A stretch of 11,925 nucleotides of DNA from an uncultured Collinsella sp. (GCA_900548495.1 URKT01000065.1:1-11925), one strand, 5' to 3'. Positions 1-5,904 are shown, counted from the stretch's first letter. The notes: generated from the sequence alone by a model not told the origin. Program-made: numbers and translations.

Positions 1-2
1 CG

Positions 3-54
3 GACAGCGAGCGACGTCCAGAGCGAACAAGTTGGCATGAAAAAGGCAAGGCAT
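3..54. repeat. Direct repeat copy 1 of a ~52-nt intergenic sequence
   Basis: This segment shares blocks GACAGCGA, CAGAGCGA, CAAG, TGAAA and GGCAT, in the same order and nearly the same spacing, with 113-163; overall identity by eye is about two thirds. It lies beyond the 3' end of lysS. On the minus strand an ATG at 54-52 opens a short frame (MPCLFHANLFALDVARCP) that runs off the window, but nothing shows that it is a gene. I read it as one copy of an intergenic repeat family of unknown role. Confidence 0.55.
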
Positions 55-112
55 AAAACAAGAACGCCCCAATGACTATTGCCGGCCAAGGCAACGCCGA
101 TGTTTTGGCGAC

Positions 113-163
113 GACAGCGAAAACCCGTCAGAGCGAGCAAGGTGCCTTGAAACAAGGCGGCAT
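113..163. repeat. Direct repeat copy 2, containing a small hairpin
   Basis: Diverged partner of 3-54, about 110 bases further on. Unlike copy 1 it contains a perfect 6-bp hairpin, GCCTTG-AAA-CAAGGC (144-158). Its end merges into a second, larger stem-loop at 156-184. No open frame of convincing length crosses it. Confidence 0.55.
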
Positions 164-184
164 TGATCTTTTGATCATGCCGCC
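156..184. repeat. Stem-loop GGCGGCA/TGATC with TTTT loop
   Basis: Left arm GGCGGCA (156-162) plus TGATC (164-168) pairs with GATCA plus TGCCGCC (173-184). One T is bulged and the loop is TTTT. The stem is 12 bp. No T-tract follows on either strand, so it does not look like a classical terminator. It may be part of the neighbouring repeat unit. Confidence 0.45.
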
Positions 185-230
185 GAAGTTGAAAGGCAGA
201 TTGCCGCTCTGGCGAGTTTGCAGCGTCAAC

Positions 231-261
231 TGGTTACGCGGTTCGTAGAACCGCGTAACTA
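231..261. repeat. Long perfect hairpin abutting the lysS stop codon
   Basis: GTTACGCGGTTC (233-244) and GAACCGCGTAAC (248-259) form a perfect 12-bp stem with a 3-nt loop. The hairpin begins 3 nt past the lysS stop codon (265-263). There is no T-tract on the minus side, so if it ends lysS transcription it is not a textbook Rho-independent terminator. It could stabilise the mRNA 3' end or be a REP-like element. The rest of 1-262 shows no supportable gene. Confidence 0.5.
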
Positions 262-262
262 A

Positions 263-2227
263 TTAGTACATCTTTGCGCCGGCGGGGATGGAGGCGTCGA
301 GCTGGATCAGGTTGAGGCGCTCCTCGCCCTCCTCCTCGTGGACAGCGCTGATCAGCATGCCGCAGCTGGGAATACCCATCATCTTGCGCGGAGGCAGGTT
401 AGTGATGGCGAGCAAGGTCTTGCCGACCAGGTCCTCGGGCTCGTAATAAGCGTGAATACCGGAGAGGATGGTGCGGTCGGTACCGGTACCGTCGTCGAGC
501 GTAAAGTTCAGCAGCTTCTTGGACTTCTTGACGGCCTCGCATGCCTTGACCTTCACGGCGCGGAAATCGCTCTTGGAGAAGGTATCAAAGTCGACGAACT
601 CCTCGAACAGCGGCTCAACGGCGATCTTGGAGTAATCGAGCGTGGGCTTAAGCGACGTAACGAACGGGCTCGCGGCGTTGCCGGCCTCGGCAGCCTTGGC
701 GGCAGCGGCACCGGACTGGAAACCCTTCTCGGGCTTCATGTGCGGGAACAGCAGCACGTCGCGGATGGAAGCCTGGTTAGTGAGCAGCATGACCACGCGG
801 TCGATACCGATGCCGATACCGCCCGCAGGAGGCATACCGTACTCGAGGGCGCGCACGTAGTCCTCGTCATACTCCATGGCCTCATCGTCGCCGCCGGCCT
901 TCTCGGCCATTTGGGCAGCAAAGCGCTCAGCCTGGTCGACCGGGTCGTTGAGCTCGGAAAATGCGTTGGCGTACTCGTGGCCGGCAATAACCAGCTCAAA
1001 ACGGTGGGTCAGACGCGGATCGTCCTCAAAACGCTTGGCAAGCGGGCTGACCTCGATGGGGTAATCACACACGAACGTGGGGTTGACGATGGTGTCCTCG
1101 CCCAGCTCATCATAAATCTCGGCGATGATCTTGCCAGCAGTCCACTCGGGCTTGATCTCCAGGCCCTTCTCGCGCGCGGCGGCAGCAAGCTCCTCGACCG
1201 GCGTGTCAATGGTGACCTGCTTGCCGAGCACGTCGGAGACGATGTCGGTCATGGGACGGCTGGCCCACTCACCAGAAAGGTCGATGGTCTGGCCCTGATA
1301 CTCGATGACCTCGGGGTTGCCGATGGCCTTGTTAGCCGCCTTAATGACACCCTGGGCGAGCGCCTTCATGCCCTCGAGGTCGGAGAAGGCACGGTAGGCC
1401 TCCATCGTGGTGAACTCGGGGTTGTGGGTAAGGTCCATGCCCTCGTTACGGAAGATGCGGCCGATCTCGAACACGCGCTCAAAACCACCGACAATGCAGC
1501 GCTTAAGGTGCAGCTCGGTGGCAATACGCAGGTAGCACTCCTGATCGAGCGCGTTGAAGTGGGTAATGAACGGCTTGGCCGTGGCACCGCCCTGGATGGT
1601 CTGCAGGATGGGGGTCTCGACCTCCATGTAGCCGTCGGACTCCATAAAGCGACGGAAGGTGGAGAGAATCTGCGAACGTTTACGGAAGGTCTCGCGAACG
1701 TCGTCGTTGGCGATCAGGTCGACATAGCGCTGGCGATAGCGGGTCTCCTTGTCGGAAAGACCGTGGAACTTCTCGGGCAGCGGACGAACGGCTTTGGCAA
1801 GCAGGGTCGCGCTCTTAGGGGCAACGGAAAGCTGGCCGCGCTGGGTGCGCACGACCACGCCGGTCACGCCCAGGATGTCGCCCAGGTCGAGGGCCTTGAG
1901 CGTATTCCAGGCAGCCTCGTCCATGTCGTTGATGCGGCAGAACAGCTGAATCTCGGCAGTCGCATCGCGCACGACGATGAACATGATCTTGCCCTGACCG
2001 CGCTTGGCGACCACGCGGCCGGCGATCTTCACGACGTCCTCGGTGTCCTCGCCATCGGCAAGCTCGGCGTACTTAGCCTCGATATCGGCGACGTAGTCCT
2101 CAAGCTCAGAGTGCTCGGGATAGGGGTTCTGGCCCGCCTCGAACAGGGCGGCGCGCTTGGCCAGGCGGGTGGCGCGCTCGTCGTTGAGCGTCGATGCCTG
2201 ATCGGCGGCGTTCTGGTTCTCTGCCAT
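263..2227 (-). CDS. lysS: Lysyl-tRNA synthetase (class II) with C-terminal tRNA-binding domain
   Basis: Charges tRNA-Lys with lysine using ATP in the cytoplasm. The 654-residue protein has an anticodon-binding OB fold (about 65-145) and then the class II catalytic core: motif 1 around 183-206, motif 2 at 257-276 (RIFRNEGMDLTHNPEFTTME) and motif 3 around 464-483 (GGIGIGIDRVVML). Ordinary bacterial LysRS ends near residue 500. Here an Ala-rich linker (about 506-520) leads into a second OB-fold domain at about 545-654, of the MetRS C-terminal/Trbp111 type (SGIHAYYEPEDLVGK, NLPPRKMMGIPSCGML), ending exactly at the stop. Start ATG at 2227 has a GAGGAG ribosome site 7 nt upstream. It lies downstream of greA, with a terminator-like hairpin between them and no clear promoter of its own. 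The identity is certain; the role of the extra domain (stronger general tRNA binding) is inferred from relatives. Confidence 0.97.
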   Translation of the reverse strand: MAENQNAADQASTLNDERATRLAKRAALFEAGQNPYPEHSELEDYVADIEAKYAELADGEDTEDVVKIAGRVVAKRGQGKIMFIVVRDATAEIQLFCRINDMDEAAWNTLKALDLGDILGVTGVVVRTQRGQLSVAPKSATLLAKAVRPLPEKFHGLSDKETRYRQRYVDLIANDDVRETFRKRSQILSTFRRFMESDGYMEVETPILQTIQGGATAKPFITHFNALDQECYLRIATELHLKRCIVGGFERVFEIGRIFRNEGMDLTHNPEFTTMEAYRAFSDLEGMKALAQGVIKAANKAIGNPEVIEYQGQTIDLSGEWASRPMTDIVSDVLGKQVTIDTPVEELAAAAREKGLEIKPEWTAGKIIAEIYDELGEDTIVNPTFVCDYPIEVSPLAKRFEDDPRLTHRFELVIAGHEYANAFSELNDPVDQAERFAAQMAEKAGGDDEAMEYDEDYVRALEYGMPPAGGIGIGIDRVVMLLTNQASIRDVLLFPHMKPEKGFQSGAAAAKAAEAGNAASPFVTSLKPTLDYSKIAVEPLFEEFVDFDTFSKSDFRAVKVKACEAVKKSKKLLNFTLDDGTGTDRTILSGIHAYYEPEDLVGKTLLAITNLPPRKMMGIPSCGMLISAVHEEEGEERLNLIQLDASIPAGAKMY

Positions 2228-2240
2228 AAGTTAGCTCCTC

Positions 2241-2278
2241 AAACTAAAACGCTCCCCAGGATTCGGTCCCAGGGAGCG
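2241..2278 (-). terminator. Terminator between greA and lysS
   Basis: Read on the minus strand, CGCTCCCTGGGA pairs with TCCTGGGGAGCG around a CCGAA loop. This gives a 12-bp stem including two G-U pairs, followed by TTTTAGTTT. The two wobble positions become A-C mismatches on the opposite strand, so the fold belongs to minus-strand RNA. Only about 20 nt separate it from the lysS start, and the lysS ribosome site (2235-2240) follows the T-tract directly. Confidence 0.75.
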
Positions 2279-2306
2279 AAAACATACCTTTACGCGGGAC
2301 CGTGGT

Positions 2307-2777
2307 CTAGCGTGCGATCTTGGCGATGGTGTAGACGCGAGTCTTGCCGGAAGGCGTAACGACCTCGACGGAGTCGCCCTCGCCGTGACCAATGATGGCG
2401 TGACCGACCGGAGACTCGTTGGAAATCTTGTGCTCGAGCGAGTTGGTCTCGGTGGTACCGACGAGCGTGACTTCCATGACCTCGCCGTTGGGATCAATCA
2501 GCGAAACGGTGGAACCGATGGAGACGGTCAGGTCGCCCGTGGTGGCAGCAACCTGAGCGTTGGCGAGGATGGCCTGGATCTCGGCAATACGAGCGGCGTT
2601 CTGGGCCTGCTTGTCCTTAGCGGCGTCGTACTCGGAGTTCTCCGAAAGGTCGCCGAACGCGCGGGCTTCCTTGATGTCCTCGACGATCTCCTTGGCGTAA
2701 TCGCCCTCACGCCAAGCGAGCTCCTCGACGAGCTTCTGGCGGCCCTCAGCGGTCAGTACGATCTGGCTTGCGTCCAT
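2307..2777 (-). CDS. greA: Transcription elongation factor GreA
   Basis: Binds RNA polymerase and stimulates cleavage of backtracked transcripts, rescuing stalled complexes. The 156-residue length is the family norm. The N-terminal coiled coil carries the acidic tip in FGDLSENSEYDAAK (D43, E46), and the C-terminal FKBP-like domain has SPVGHAIIGHGEGDSVEVV (122-140). The frame stays open 10 codons further upstream, but I chose ATG at 2777: it gives the canonical N-terminus and has GGGGAG 8 nt upstream. The gene sits between the tatA terminator and its own terminator (2241-2278). The 5' gap is only about 43 bases, and no full promoter is visible there. It may be read through from tatA. Confidence 0.97.
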   Translation of the reverse strand: MDASQIVLTAEGRQKLVEELAWREGDYAKEIVEDIKEARAFGDLSENSEYDAAKDKQAQNAARIAEIQAILANAQVAATTGDLTVSIGSTVSLIDPNGEVMEVTLVGTTETNSLEHKISNESPVGHAIIGHGEGDSVEVVTPSGKTRVYTIAKIAR

Positions 2778-2820
2778 ACGGATATCTCCCCAACTCTGAT
2801 CAAACAATCAACTGTCAACA

Positions 2821-2858
2821 AAACGAAAAAGACCGGCTAGCCTGCGGGCAAGCCGGTC
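2821..2858 (-). terminator. Rho-independent terminator of tatA
   Basis: GACCGGCT (2831-2838) pairs with AGCCGGTC (2851-2858), and an inner GCC/GGC pairing lies past one A-A mismatch. On the minus strand the stem is followed by TTTTTCGTTT. It begins 25 nt past the tatA stop codon and is a well-formed intrinsic terminator. Confidence 0.88.
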
Positions 2859-2883
2859 AGGTGCTCACCCCAAAGGGATGGGA

Positions 2884-3159
2884 CTACTCTGCGTCCGCGT
2901 CGCTGTCCTCTGCCTGCTTCTTCTTGGCAGCAGCGAGCTTGGCCTCGAGCTCAGCGATCTCCTTGTCCTCCTCGGACTGCTCGACCACGACCTCCTCGGC
3001 CTGCTTGGTCTCGGCCTTATCGTCGCCCTCCATACCCTCACGGATATTCTTGACGGTAGAGCCGAGGGACTTGCCGAGCTTCGGCAGGTTCTTGGGCCCG
3101 AAGATAATCAGGACAACGACGAGAATAATGATGAGCTCAGGAGCCCTCAGTCCAAACAT
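2884..3159 (-). CDS. tatA: Sec-independent protein translocase subunit TatA
   Basis: Membrane subunit that oligomerises to form the export path for folded twin-arginine substrates. The 91-residue protein has a short N-terminus, one transmembrane helix (about 8-20, ELIIILVVVLIIF), the hinge FGPKNLPKLGKSLG (20-33) and an amphipathic helix to about 42. A highly charged tail (EEVVVEQSEEDKEIAELE, then Ala/Lys-rich) ends it. The FGPKxLPxLG signature is diagnostic of TatA/B; length and context favour TatA. Start ATG 3159 has GGAGG 5 nt upstream; longer readings of the frame would run into the tRNA gene. It is monocistronic in appearance, with its own promoter (3196-3224) and terminator (2821-2858). 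No tatC is in the window. Confidence 0.93.
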   Translation of the reverse strand: MFGLRAPELIIILVVVLIIFGPKNLPKLGKSLGSTVKNIREGMEGDDKAETKQAEEVVVEQSEEDKEIAELEAKLAAAKKKQAEDSDADAE

Positions 3160-3195
3160 GTAGACCTCCACAATACAGCGAGACAAGCTCGAATG

Positions 3196-3224
3196 AGTAT
3201 ACCGCGGGTATCGCGGTATCACAA
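3196..3224 (-). promoter_or_regulatory. tatA promoter (TTGTGA-17-TATACT)
   Basis: On the minus strand TTGTGA (3224-3219) and TATACT (3201-3196) are separated by exactly 17 nt. This matches housekeeping-sigma promoters at 4/6 and 5/6 positions. Predicted initiation near 3189 leaves a leader of about 30 nt with a good ribosome site. It lies directly behind the tRNA-Pro terminator, as expected for a new unit. Confidence 0.65.
3199..3219. promoter_or_regulatory. 21-bp inverted repeat filling the tatA promoter spacer (candidate operator)
   Basis: ATACCGCG (3199-3206) and CGCGGTAT (3212-3219) are perfect 8-bp inverted arms around a 5-nt centre. They span the whole spacer between the -35 and -10 elements and overlap both. 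As it lies upstream of the predicted start it would not be in the RNA, so a DNA-binding dimer is the natural reading. The regulator is unknown. Confidence 0.5.
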
Positions 3225-3232
3225 CAATAGCT

Positions 3233-3260
3233 AAAAAAAGGGACCGCAAGAAGCGGTCCC
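3233..3260 (-). terminator. Rho-independent terminator after tRNA-Pro
   Basis: GGGACCGC (3240-3247) and GCGGTCCC (3253-3260) form a perfect 8-bp stem with a 5-nt loop. Seven consecutive T residues follow on the minus strand (3239-3233). It starts 11 nt past the CCA end of the tRNA gene. Confidence 0.93.
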
Positions 3261-3271
3261 TCCTCATGCTC

Positions 3272-3348
3272 TGGTCGGGTTGACTGGATTTGAACCAGCG
3301 ACCCCTGCGTCCCGAACGCAGTGCTCTACCAAACTGAGCCACAACCCG
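3272..3348 (-). tRNA. tRNA-Pro (anticodon CGG)
   Basis: The 77-nt gene folds into a full cloverleaf. The acceptor stem is CGGGTTG/CAACCCG with discriminator A and an encoded CCA (3274-3272). The D stem is GCTC/GAGC, with GG in the D loop. The anticodon stem CTGCG/CGCAG has loop TTCGGGA, giving anticodon CGG with G37. The T arm is GCTGG-TTCAAAT-CCAGT. C1-G72 with A73 is typical of bacterial tRNA-Pro. It reads CCG proline codons, which should be common in this GC-rich genome. It lies about 50 nt after ispE and is followed by its own terminator. Confidence 0.97.
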
Positions 3349-3397
3349 TTATCTCGACTATAGTAACAAAGATTTTCGCCGCATGCTAGAGAAATTT

Positions 3398-4294
3398 TTA
3401 TTTCTTTGGCACTTCGACGCGAACCGTGTTGGGAATGAGCTCCGTCGTGCAGGCCCACCAGCCGTTTTGCTGGGCAGCGTCGGCAAGCCTTTCGGCCGTG
3501 GCGGCGGTGTCGCAAATGGCAAACGAGCAGGCACCCGATCCGCACACATCTACAGCAACGGTTCCGTCCTGTTTACGCAGCCAATCGAGAACCGTTTGAA
3601 TCTGCGGCTCCATCTGTGCGGAAATGACACCCAAGTTGTTATGGATGAGCGCATATGCCGTCTCGGCATCACCAGCACGCAAGGCAGAAGCTATCGCGCC
3701 GGGCTTGCCCGCAGGCACCGGGGCCTCGTCAAAACGTCGATAGGCCTCAATTGTCGAAACGCTCGCCTCGCGCGGCTTAACCAGCACGACGGGCGTCACG
3801 GGCAGTGCGGGGTACTCAGTTGCCAGCACGTCTCCCCCACCCACGTAAAATGCAGGGCTGGCATGCAAAAAGAAGGGAACGTCGGCGCCAATGCCGCGCG
3901 CGATGTTGTCCAGCGCGGGATCGGCACGGTCGATACCCCAACTCTCTGCCAAGGCGACAATGACCGCCGCGGCATCCGTCGAAGGACCGCCCAGGCCGGC
4001 ACACAACGGGATGCGCTTCTCGATCGTGATGCAGACATTGGCTTCGCGACCATAATGCTCGGCCATAGCAGTGGCCGCACGATAAGCCGTATTCTTTTGC
4101 ATGGGAAAGTCGGATGCCGGAATCGTCTGGACGGTCAGCGCCTGTGCCGGCGTAACCGTCACGGTATCGACAAGACCGACGGCTGCCATCAGGGAATCGA
4201 CCTTATGGTAGCCGCGGTCGTCACGCTCGGTATGAACCCCCAGATAGAGGTTGATCTTTGCCGGCGCGGAAAGGGTCAGGGACCAATCGGTCAC
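3398..4294 (-). CDS. ispE: 4-(cytidine 5'-diphospho)-2-C-methyl-D-erythritol kinase
   Basis: GHMP kinase that phosphorylates CDP-methylerythritol, the fourth step of the MEP pathway to IPP and DMAPP. The 298-residue length is usual. APAKINLYL (10-18, with the active-site Lys13), the ATP loop IPLCAGLGGPSTDAAA (95-110), GADVPFFL (136-143, with the catalytic Asp138) and CGSGACSFA (251-259) identify it. The ATP loop reads GLGGPSTDAA where most family members have GLGGGSSDAA, a modest departure. The start is GTG at 4294, with GAGGAG 8 nt upstream; no nearby ATG fits. It begins 2 nt after the veg stop codon, so the two are almost surely co-transcribed and translationally coupled. Confidence 0.95.
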   Translation of the reverse strand: MTDWSLTLSAPAKINLYLGVHTERDDRGYHKVDSLMAAVGLVDTVTVTPAQALTVQTIPASDFPMQKNTAYRAATAMAEHYGREANVCITIEKRIPLCAGLGGPSTDAAAVIVALAESWGIDRADPALDNIARGIGADVPFFLHASPAFYVGGGDVLATEYPALPVTPVVLVKPREASVSTIEAYRRFDEAPVPAGKPGAIASALRAGDAETAYALIHNNLGVISAQMEPQIQTVLDWLRKQDGTVAVDVCGSGACSFAICDTAATAERLADAAQQNGWWACTTELIPNTVRVEVPKK

Positions 4295-4296
4295 CG

Positions 4297-4593
4297 CTAG
4301 TGCTCCTCGAGCTGATTGCCGAGCGGGGTAAAAATGTGCTCGCCGCTCTCGGGGTCGAACAGCTCGACCTGGCCGGTGAGAACATCAATATACTGGTAGG
4401 ACTGACGCGACTTGCGGCCACGGCGCTCGTCGACCTCGACGATAAAGACTGCCGGATGGACGCTCTTGATGGTGCCCATGCGCTCGACGACGCGGGTGCG
4501 GCCCATGTTGGCCTTCACCTTAACGCGATCGCCCACCATATCGGTCAGCTTCTCGTGGATGTCGTCGACGTGATTGACTTCCATCTCTTCCAT
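4297..4593 (-). CDS. veg: Veg family protein
   Basis: Small (98-residue) protein of the Veg/DUF1021 family, described in Bacillus subtilis as a biofilm-stimulating protein; its biochemical role is unsettled. The matching core is VGDRVKVKANMGRTRVVERM (20-39) followed by HPAVFIVEV and the SYQYIDVLTGQVELF segment (65-79). This is the family's predicted small beta-rich fold. I chose ATG 4593, which has GGAGG 8 nt upstream, over a TTG eight codons earlier with no ribosome site. Position directly before ispE is also the Bacillus neighbourhood, which supports the call. It has its own extended -10 promoter (4661-4690) and a leader hairpin. Confidence 0.92.
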   Translation of the reverse strand: MEEMEVNHVDDIHEKLTDMVGDRVKVKANMGRTRVVERMGTIKSVHPAVFIVEVDERRGRKSRQSYQYIDVLTGQVELFDPESGEHIFTPLGNQLEEH

Positions 4594-4620
4594 GAACAGG
4601 GCCTCCAGAAGGTGCAATTC

Positions 4621-4640
4621 AAAAAGGGGATAATACCCCT
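4621..4640 (-). promoter_or_regulatory. Terminator-like hairpin in the veg leader
   Basis: AGGGG and CCCCT form a 5-bp stem with a 6-nt loop; TTTTTG follows on the minus strand (4625-4620, the first T pairing in the stem). It lies between the predicted veg start of transcription (near 4654) and the veg ribosome site, so it would fold in the leader RNA. It is short for an efficient terminator; partial attenuation is possible. Confidence 0.4.
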
Positions 4641-4660
4641 AAGATAGACAAAACTCTAAT

Positions 4661-4690
4661 ACTATAGCACCCTGTTGTGGCCATACGCAA
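4661..4690 (-). promoter_or_regulatory. veg-ispE promoter (extended -10)
   Basis: On the minus strand TATAGT (4666-4661) is preceded by TGC, giving the extended -10 form TGnTATAGT. A weak -35, TTGCGT (4690-4685), sits 18 nt upstream. The gap between dtd and veg is 113 nt, so a promoter is expected here. The same TTGCGT hexamer is in the candidate murE promoter. Confidence 0.6.
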
Positions 4691-4708
4691 GTAGCTAATT
4701 AGCTACTT
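4689..4708. repeat. 20-bp perfect palindrome overlapping the dtd stop codon
   Basis: AAGTAGCTAATTAGCTACTT is identical to its own reverse complement and overlaps the TAA stop codon of dtd (4709-4707). In RNA it would form a 7-bp stem with a 6-nt loop. No T-tract follows. Its CTAATTAG core also covers the lysS stop codon (259-266). Confidence 0.6.
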
Positions 4709-5153
4709 ACAGAGTATCGGTGTCCAGGACGATGGTGAACGGACCGTCGTTGACAAGATCGACTTTCATATCGGCGCCGAAAATGCCATGCGCTACGTGC
4801 TCGACGTCCTCGCGCACAAGCGTCAGGAAGTACTCGTAGAGCTCGTTGGCGACATCGGGGGCGCCGGCATCCGTAAACGATGGACGGCGGCCGTGACGGC
4901 AATCGGCGAACAGCGTGAACTGCGACACCACGAGAACCTCGCCGTCGACATCGGCAAGTGCCAGGTTGGTCTTGCCGTTCTCGTCCTCGTTAATGCGCAA
5001 GCCCCGGAGCTTTCCCCACAGCTTACCGGCCTCGGCGCGCGTGTCGCCGTGGCCCACGCCCAGCAGCACCAGATAGCCGCGCCCAATTTTGCCCACGCAC
5101 TCGCCGTCGACCGTCACGCCGGCGTTGAGCACGCGCTGCACCACCGCACGCAC
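4707..5153 (-). CDS. dtd: D-aminoacyl-tRNA deacylase
   Basis: Homodimeric proofreading enzyme that hydrolyses D-amino acids (and glycine on tRNA-Ala) from mischarged tRNAs. The 148 residues match the family in full: N-terminal MRAVVQRV, SQFTLFAD (77-84), RRPSF (89-93) and NDGPFT (135-140). The last contains the cross-subunit Gly-Pro pair that gives chiral selection. The usual GPVT is GPFT here, with the Gly-Pro kept. The start is GTG at 5153 with GAGGAG 6 nt upstream. It begins 3 nt after the rdgB stop codon, so the pair forms a coupled operon. A perfect palindrome overlaps its stop codon. Confidence 0.96.
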   Translation of the reverse strand: MRAVVQRVLNAGVTVDGECVGKIGRGYLVLLGVGHGDTRAEAGKLWGKLRGLRINEDENGKTNLALADVDGEVLVVSQFTLFADCRHGRRPSFTDAGAPDVANELYEYFLTLVREDVEHVAHGIFGADMKVDLVNDGPFTIVLDTDTL

Positions 5154-5156
5154 GGC

Positions 5157-5798
5157 CTACTCCTCGCCCGTCAGTTTGGCGGATAGGTGCTCGAGCGCAT
5201 GGAATCGATGGCTGATGGCGTTCTTCTCGTCCGCCGTCAGCTCGGCCATGGTCTTGCCCGGCGTGTCGACCGGCAGGAACAGCGGGTCGTAGCCAAAGCC
5301 GTGATCGCCGCGACCCTCGTGTGCGATAACGCCCTCGCAGGCGCCCTCACCATAGGTGACCAAACCGTCCGTGTCGATGAGCGCGACGACGCTCATAAAG
5401 CGCGCAGTGCGGTCCTCGTCGGCCACGCCCTCCAGATTCACGAGCAGTTTGGCATTGTTGGCGGCATCGTCGCCGTGAACGCCCGCGTAGCGCGCGCTAT
5501 ACACACCGGGCTCACCATCCAGCGCGTCAACGACCAGGCCCGAATCGTCGGCAATGGCCATGAGCCCCGTCTCTTCGACGGCAGCCTGCGCCTTGATGAT
5601 GGCGTTCTCCAAAAACGTCGTGCCGTTTTCCTCGGGATCCTCAAAATCGCCCAGCTGGCCGAGCGCCACAAAGCGCACCTCGGGCATGACCTTGCCCAAA
5701 ATGGCCTCGATCTCGGTGAGCTTATGGGCGTTGCCCGTTGCCACGACGATGGTCGCCGCCGGATCGAGGGTGTCGATGTCGATCTTTTCAAGTGCCAC
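5157..5798 (-). CDS. rdgB: XTP/dITP diphosphatase (RdgB/HAM1 family)
   Basis: Hydrolyses non-canonical purine nucleoside triphosphates (dITP, XTP) to monophosphates, keeping deaminated bases out of nucleic acid. The 213 residues carry the family motifs: ATGNAHKLTEI (20-30), ENAIIKA (64-70), ADDSGLVVDAL (83-93), GVYSARYAG (98-106), GFGYDPLF (167-174) and EKNAISHR (191-198). The N-terminus is about 15 residues longer than in many homologues. The start is GTG at 5798 with AAGGAG 7 nt upstream. It follows rph, a common bacterial pairing, but with a 143-nt gap holding a palindrome, and precedes dtd by 3 nt. Confidence 0.96.
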   Translation of the reverse strand: MALEKIDIDTLDPAATIVVATGNAHKLTEIEAILGKVMPEVRFVALGQLGDFEDPEENGTTFLENAIIKAQAAVEETGLMAIADDSGLVVDALDGEPGVYSARYAGVHGDDAANNAKLLVNLEGVADEDRTARFMSVVALIDTDGLVTYGEGACEGVIAHEGRGDHGFGYDPLFLPVDTPGKTMAELTADEKNAISHRFHALEHLSAKLTGEE

Positions 5799-5904
5799 GA
5801 GTGGTCTCCTTGTCTCTATAGCAATGCCGCGCCGAGGGCGACGAGGGCCTCTGCCTCTCCCCTCTCAATCAACGGCTGTCTTGTGCCTAGACGTCTCCGC
5901 AGAT

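Noticed and set aside
2241..2306. T-box riboswitch upstream of lysS (GGGACCG resembles part of the T-box motif)
   Set aside because: The gap is only 79 nt, far too short for a T-box leader, and no specifier loop or full antiterminator sequence is present. A plain terminator explains it.
338..2359. A 673-codon open frame on the plus strand covering lysS and the end of greA
   Set aside because: It is exactly antisense to lysS, whose full-length domain match is unmistakable. Its product is a low-complexity Leu/Gly/Val/Asp/His mixture typical of the complement of GC-rich codons.
2813..2818. Perfect -35 hexamer TTGACA upstream of greA on the minus strand
   Set aside because: At 16-18 nt spacing the downstream hexamers are GAGTTG, AGTTGG and GTTGGG, none like a -10 element, so no promoter is called.
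3160..3342. Extended N-terminus of tatA reading back to 3342
   Set aside because: The extension would translate the tRNA-Pro gene and its terminator. The start at 3159 has a proper ribosome site and gives the canonical TatA N-terminus.
3357..3362. TATAGT as a -10 for tRNA-Pro
   Set aside because: The predicted start would fall about 2 nt before the mature 5' end and the -35 position reads CATGCG. Co-transcription with veg-ispE is equally likely.
5815..5823. TGCTATAGA resembling an extended -10 just before rdgB
   Set aside because: Transcription would start within the ribosome site and there is no -35 match, so it cannot serve as an ordinary promoter for rdgB.
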